A stretch of 15,114 nt of DNA from an uncultured Clostridia bacterium (GTDB lineage: Bacteria; Bacillota; Clostridia; HGM11327): NCBI GenBank assembly GCA_905210525.1, contig CAJLXE010000015.1, positions 1 to 15,114 of the forward strand, in the 5' to 3' direction. This document shows, one piece after another, positions 12,803-15,114 of this stretch. Below the pieces are notes generated by a model, which had not been told where the DNA came from, searched no databases, and saw nothing but the letters and a program-made list of their open reading frames with translations. The stretch's first letter is position 1. Every line of letters begins with the position of its first letter. The position numbers were made by a program, and so were the translations under genes.

Positions 12803-15114
12803 TCATTTTCCGTTAAATGCGTTAACTTTATAATTATCGCCGTCAAGCCACTTATCTTTTACCCTTGTATTGTTGAACGTCACCGTGTTACCTGCAACAT
12901 TCGCCGTAAGAGTCTTAAGCTGTGTTTCTTGTTCGGGCTGATATCTCCACGACCAGTTACTCTTTTCGGTTATACTGTAATTACCGAGCGGCAAGCCCGT
13001 TACGGTTACCTCTGAGTTTCCGTGAATCGTTACCGTAAGTTCTATATTACTGTTATTCTCATCAACGCCCTTTACAACAAACATAAACGTCTGATTCTCG
13101 TCTATATCCTCTGCACCGGTCTTTCTGATTGTAAGCTCGGTATATATCGGGTCATAAACAAAAGTAATTATATTCTGTGTGCCGTCAAAAGAAAGCTCTT
13201 TTTCAATCTTATACTGTCTCGGTGTATATCCGTCTATTTTTACATATGTTTCCGTAACAATCGAGTAATCCGTTGTCTTTTCTACGGATTTGATAAGATC
13301 GTTTCCGTTTGCATCTACATATTTTACGGTATAATTTACTTCAACGCCTTCTTTATAATAGAATATGATCTCAATATTCTGCTTGTCTATAACGGCGCTT
13401 GTGCTTACGATATGCGGGAAATAATTATCCGGGTTTGCAACAAGATTGAGTTCGCTGCGGTGCATCTTTGCTTTTTCGGTAACTGTTGTTCCCATAAGAA
13501 CCGACGCAACTTTATCGTCCGCAAGCTTTGTTGTTGTTCCCTCAAGATAATAGTGCACCGTATATGTAACCATTACCTTATCCGAAAATTTAGGATAAAG
13601 CTTGTAATCTCTCGTTATCGGCATAGTGAATGAGAACGGCTGTTCGTTTCCGTTTGCGTCCTTATAAAACCAGCCTACAAATGCTTCACCCTCTTTTTCG
13701 GGATCAACAGGAGCATTCGCAAGAGTATATTTTTCAATCTCTGTCTGCACGCCGTTATAACCGTCGTATGTATAAAGCGTACTCAAGGATTCATCCGTAT
13801 AAGTTTCAACCGTAAAATATCCGTTTACCCACTTAGCGTAAAGCGCAAGATTGTGAGACGGCATTTTATGCGAACTAAAATCAAACTTTTCACCCGTAAA
13901 TTCAGGGTTGAGATACCAGCCCGCAAACACTGCCTCAGCTTCAACCGTATTCGGTTTTGAAGTAGGTACGTATTCATAAGTGCTCAAAGGTGCTTCATAC
14001 TTGACCGAAGAACTTCTGTCCGCCGTACTGTTGCTTGCAGAATAGAAATCAATCGTATAGCTGTTTCTCTTATAGTAGAATTTTGCTCCGTCGCATCCGC
14101 TTCCCAGTTCACTGCCGTGATGGTAGGTGAAGCCTTCAAATTCATATCTGTCTTCTACCGTAACCGTGTAGCCTCTCACTCCCGATACGGAGAACATTTC
14201 TTTATAATTGCCGTTAAGATCCTCGGCATAATATGTCATCTTACCCGTTGAGCTTCCTTCTTCACGCAGATAATAGGTAGCGCTCGCTTTCGGCATTATT
14301 CCGATATAGTTCGTATAAGGCTGATCGCCGTTGGTTTTTTTGCTCCAGAATGTGCTTCCCGCCTTTGCCGCTATCGCTTTATATCTTGTCGAAATATCCG
14401 CGCCCCAACGATCCGTTATCGTTTGGGTGCTCTGGTAATTGCCTTTTCTGTAATTATATTTGAAAGTAAGAGTAAACTGCTTTCTTGTGAAATATACATT
14501 CAGTACCGTTGAACCCGCAGCGTCTATAACTACCGTATCGCTCTTTTCGTAATCCCACAAAGCAGTCGCAGGATGAAACGACTTCATATAGCAGTTATCC
14601 GTATGGCTATGGCTGTATTGGCAGGTTGTCTTTGCTTCATACTTATAATATGAATCCGAATGCCAGTCATGATCTACATTTGTGCCGTCAACAGTCTTGC
14701 CTACGTTTGCATTTGCGCTTGCCGCCTTATACCATGTTCCGTTGAAGTACAGATAATATTCCGTCTTCGGAGAAAACAACGAATTGCATTTGTAACGGTA
14801 AACATAACCCGACTCAATGCCACCGCTGAGCTTACTGAAATAACTGAGCTCTGTGTTTGACGGCGTTTTAGTCTGAGTCACTCCATAACATGAAAGCACA
14901 TGAGTATGTCCGGACATATGTTCCTGACACACAAGAAGCTCCGGAGTCCAAGTAACGGTGCTTCCCACAGTTCCCCACGCCTCGTGAGAAGACATATAAG
15001 AATATTCGTTATCGTTAGGATTCTGTCCCCATATAACTATTGTGTAATCGGCTTTTCCGGACTTCGGAGTCCACTCAGCCTTATAAGTAACATTCCCCGT
15101 CACTTCTCCGCTTA
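12803..15114 (-). CDS. Large surface adhesin: InlB-type repeats, MucBP-like and Cna-B-like domains (5' end beyond the right edge)
   Basis: C-terminal 770 or so residues of a bigger secreted protein. The frame stays open to the right edge; the GTG at 15103 lies inside a repeat (SGEVTGNVTYKAEW) and is not a start. In order, numbering from that codon: a segment with two Cys-His motifs (59-73 and 161-172), a repeat-like part (about 187-345), two InlB B/Listeria-Bacteroides-type repeats (348-425 ending LYAKW, 430-506 ending LYPKF), two MucBP-like repeats (511-584, 588-650), and a Cna-B-like domain (654-747) with a likely isopeptide triad K661, E713 and N744/N745. The protein stops soon after at NAFNGK with no membrane span or sorting signal, so it must be held by something else. 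Role in adhesion is inferred from the domains. Confidence 0.87.
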   Translation of the reverse strand, partial: SGEVTGNVTYKAEWTPKSGKADYTIVIWGQNPNDNEYSYMSSHEAWGTVGSTVTWTPELLVCQEHMSGHTHVLSCYGVTQTKTPSNTELSYFSKLSGGIESGYVYRYKCNSLFSPKTEYYLYFNGTWYKAASANANVGKTVDGTNVDHDWHSDSYYKYEAKTTCQYSHSHTDNCYMKSFHPATALWDYEKSDTVVIDAAGSTVLNVYFTRKQFTLTFKYNYRKGNYQSTQTITDRWGADISTRYKAIAAKAGSTFWSKKTNGDQPYTNYIGIMPKASATYYLREEGSSTGKMTYYAEDLNGNYKEMFSVSGVRGYTVTVEDRYEFEGFTYHHGSELGSGCDGAKFYYKRNSYTIDFYSASNSTADRSSSVKYEAPLSTYEYVPTSKPNTVEAEAVFAGWYLNPEFTGEKFDFSSHKMPSHNLALYAKWVNGYFTVETYTDESLSTLYTYDGYNGVQTEIEKYTLANAPVDPEKEGEAFVGWFYKDANGNEQPFSFTMPITRDYKLYPKFSDKVMVTYTVHYYLEGTTTKLADDKVASVLMGTTVTEKAKMHRSELNLVANPDNYFPHIVSTSAVIDKQNIEIIFYYKEGVEVNYTVKYVDANGNDLIKSVEKTTDYSIVTETYVKIDGYTPRQYKIEKELSFDGTQNIITFVYDPIYTELTIRKTGAEDIDENQTFMFVVKGVDENNSNIELTVTIHGNSEVTVTGLPLGNYSITEKSNWSWRYQPEQETQLKTLTANVAGNTVTFNNTRVKDKWLDGDNYKVNAFNGK

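Noticed and set aside
1..15114. CRISPR array, insertion sequence, prophage or integrase
   Set aside because: No spaced direct repeats, transposase or integrase frames were found; the only tRNA gene has no adjacent integrase or attachment-site duplication.

Overview
The window looks like chromosome of an anaerobic, spore-forming Firmicute of the class Clostridia, probably a gut Oscillospiraceae- or Lachnospiraceae-type bacterium. The main reasons are a spoIIGA-sigE pair for mother-cell sporulation, strong GGAGG ribosome sites, near-consensus sigma-A promoters, and a large Cna-B/InlB-type surface protein encoded with a SipW-type exported protein. No strain or species can be named from the sequence alone.

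Layout. (1) 1-3202, minus strand: a three-gene signalling operon, tightly coupled by two ATGA overlaps. It encodes a 7TM membrane protein with a degenerate kinase domain, a PAS-containing histidine kinase, and a response regulator that runs off the left edge. It has a clear sigma-A promoter and a dyad just upstream of it. (2) 3436-3596, minus: a self-contained tRNA-Arg(ACG) gene with its own promoter and terminator. (3) 3641-5228, minus: sigE preceded by its processing protease gene spoIIGA, behind a candidate long-spacer promoter with Spo0A-box-like sequences. (4) 5229-5823: an AT-rich stretch of about 600 bp with no convincing gene. (5) 5824-6588: a compact regulatory module. It holds a small XRE repressor (minus), two near-identical 19-bp operators flanking a plus-strand promoter, a structured RNA of about 264 nt with its own terminator, and a 69-residue membrane peptide gene (minus) whose 3' end is overlapped by that RNA. 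(6) 6659-9293, plus: a promoter, a small unknown protein, an SDR oxidoreductase, nagA (N-acetylglucosamine-6-phosphate deacetylase) and a bidirectional terminator. (7) 9334-11412, minus: a large solute-binding lipoprotein with its own promoter and no transporter genes beside it. (8) 11453-15114, minus: a surface operon made of an InlB/MucBP/Cna-B adhesin (5' end outside the window), a SipW-type TasA/camelysin-like protein and an LPXTG-like anchored protein, closed by a terminator.

How the parts work together. The spoIIGA/sigE pair is a classical unit: the membrane protease activates pro-sigma-E. The surface operon would export three proteins, only the last of which has a wall anchor, so it plausibly holds the other two at the cell surface. 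The first operon would sense a signal at the membrane and pass it to a response regulator. The most unusual part is the module at 5824-6588. A regulator, a paired operator, a free-standing RNA and a small membrane peptide sit together in a way that resembles a regulated antisense or type I toxin-antitoxin locus; that interpretation is inference.
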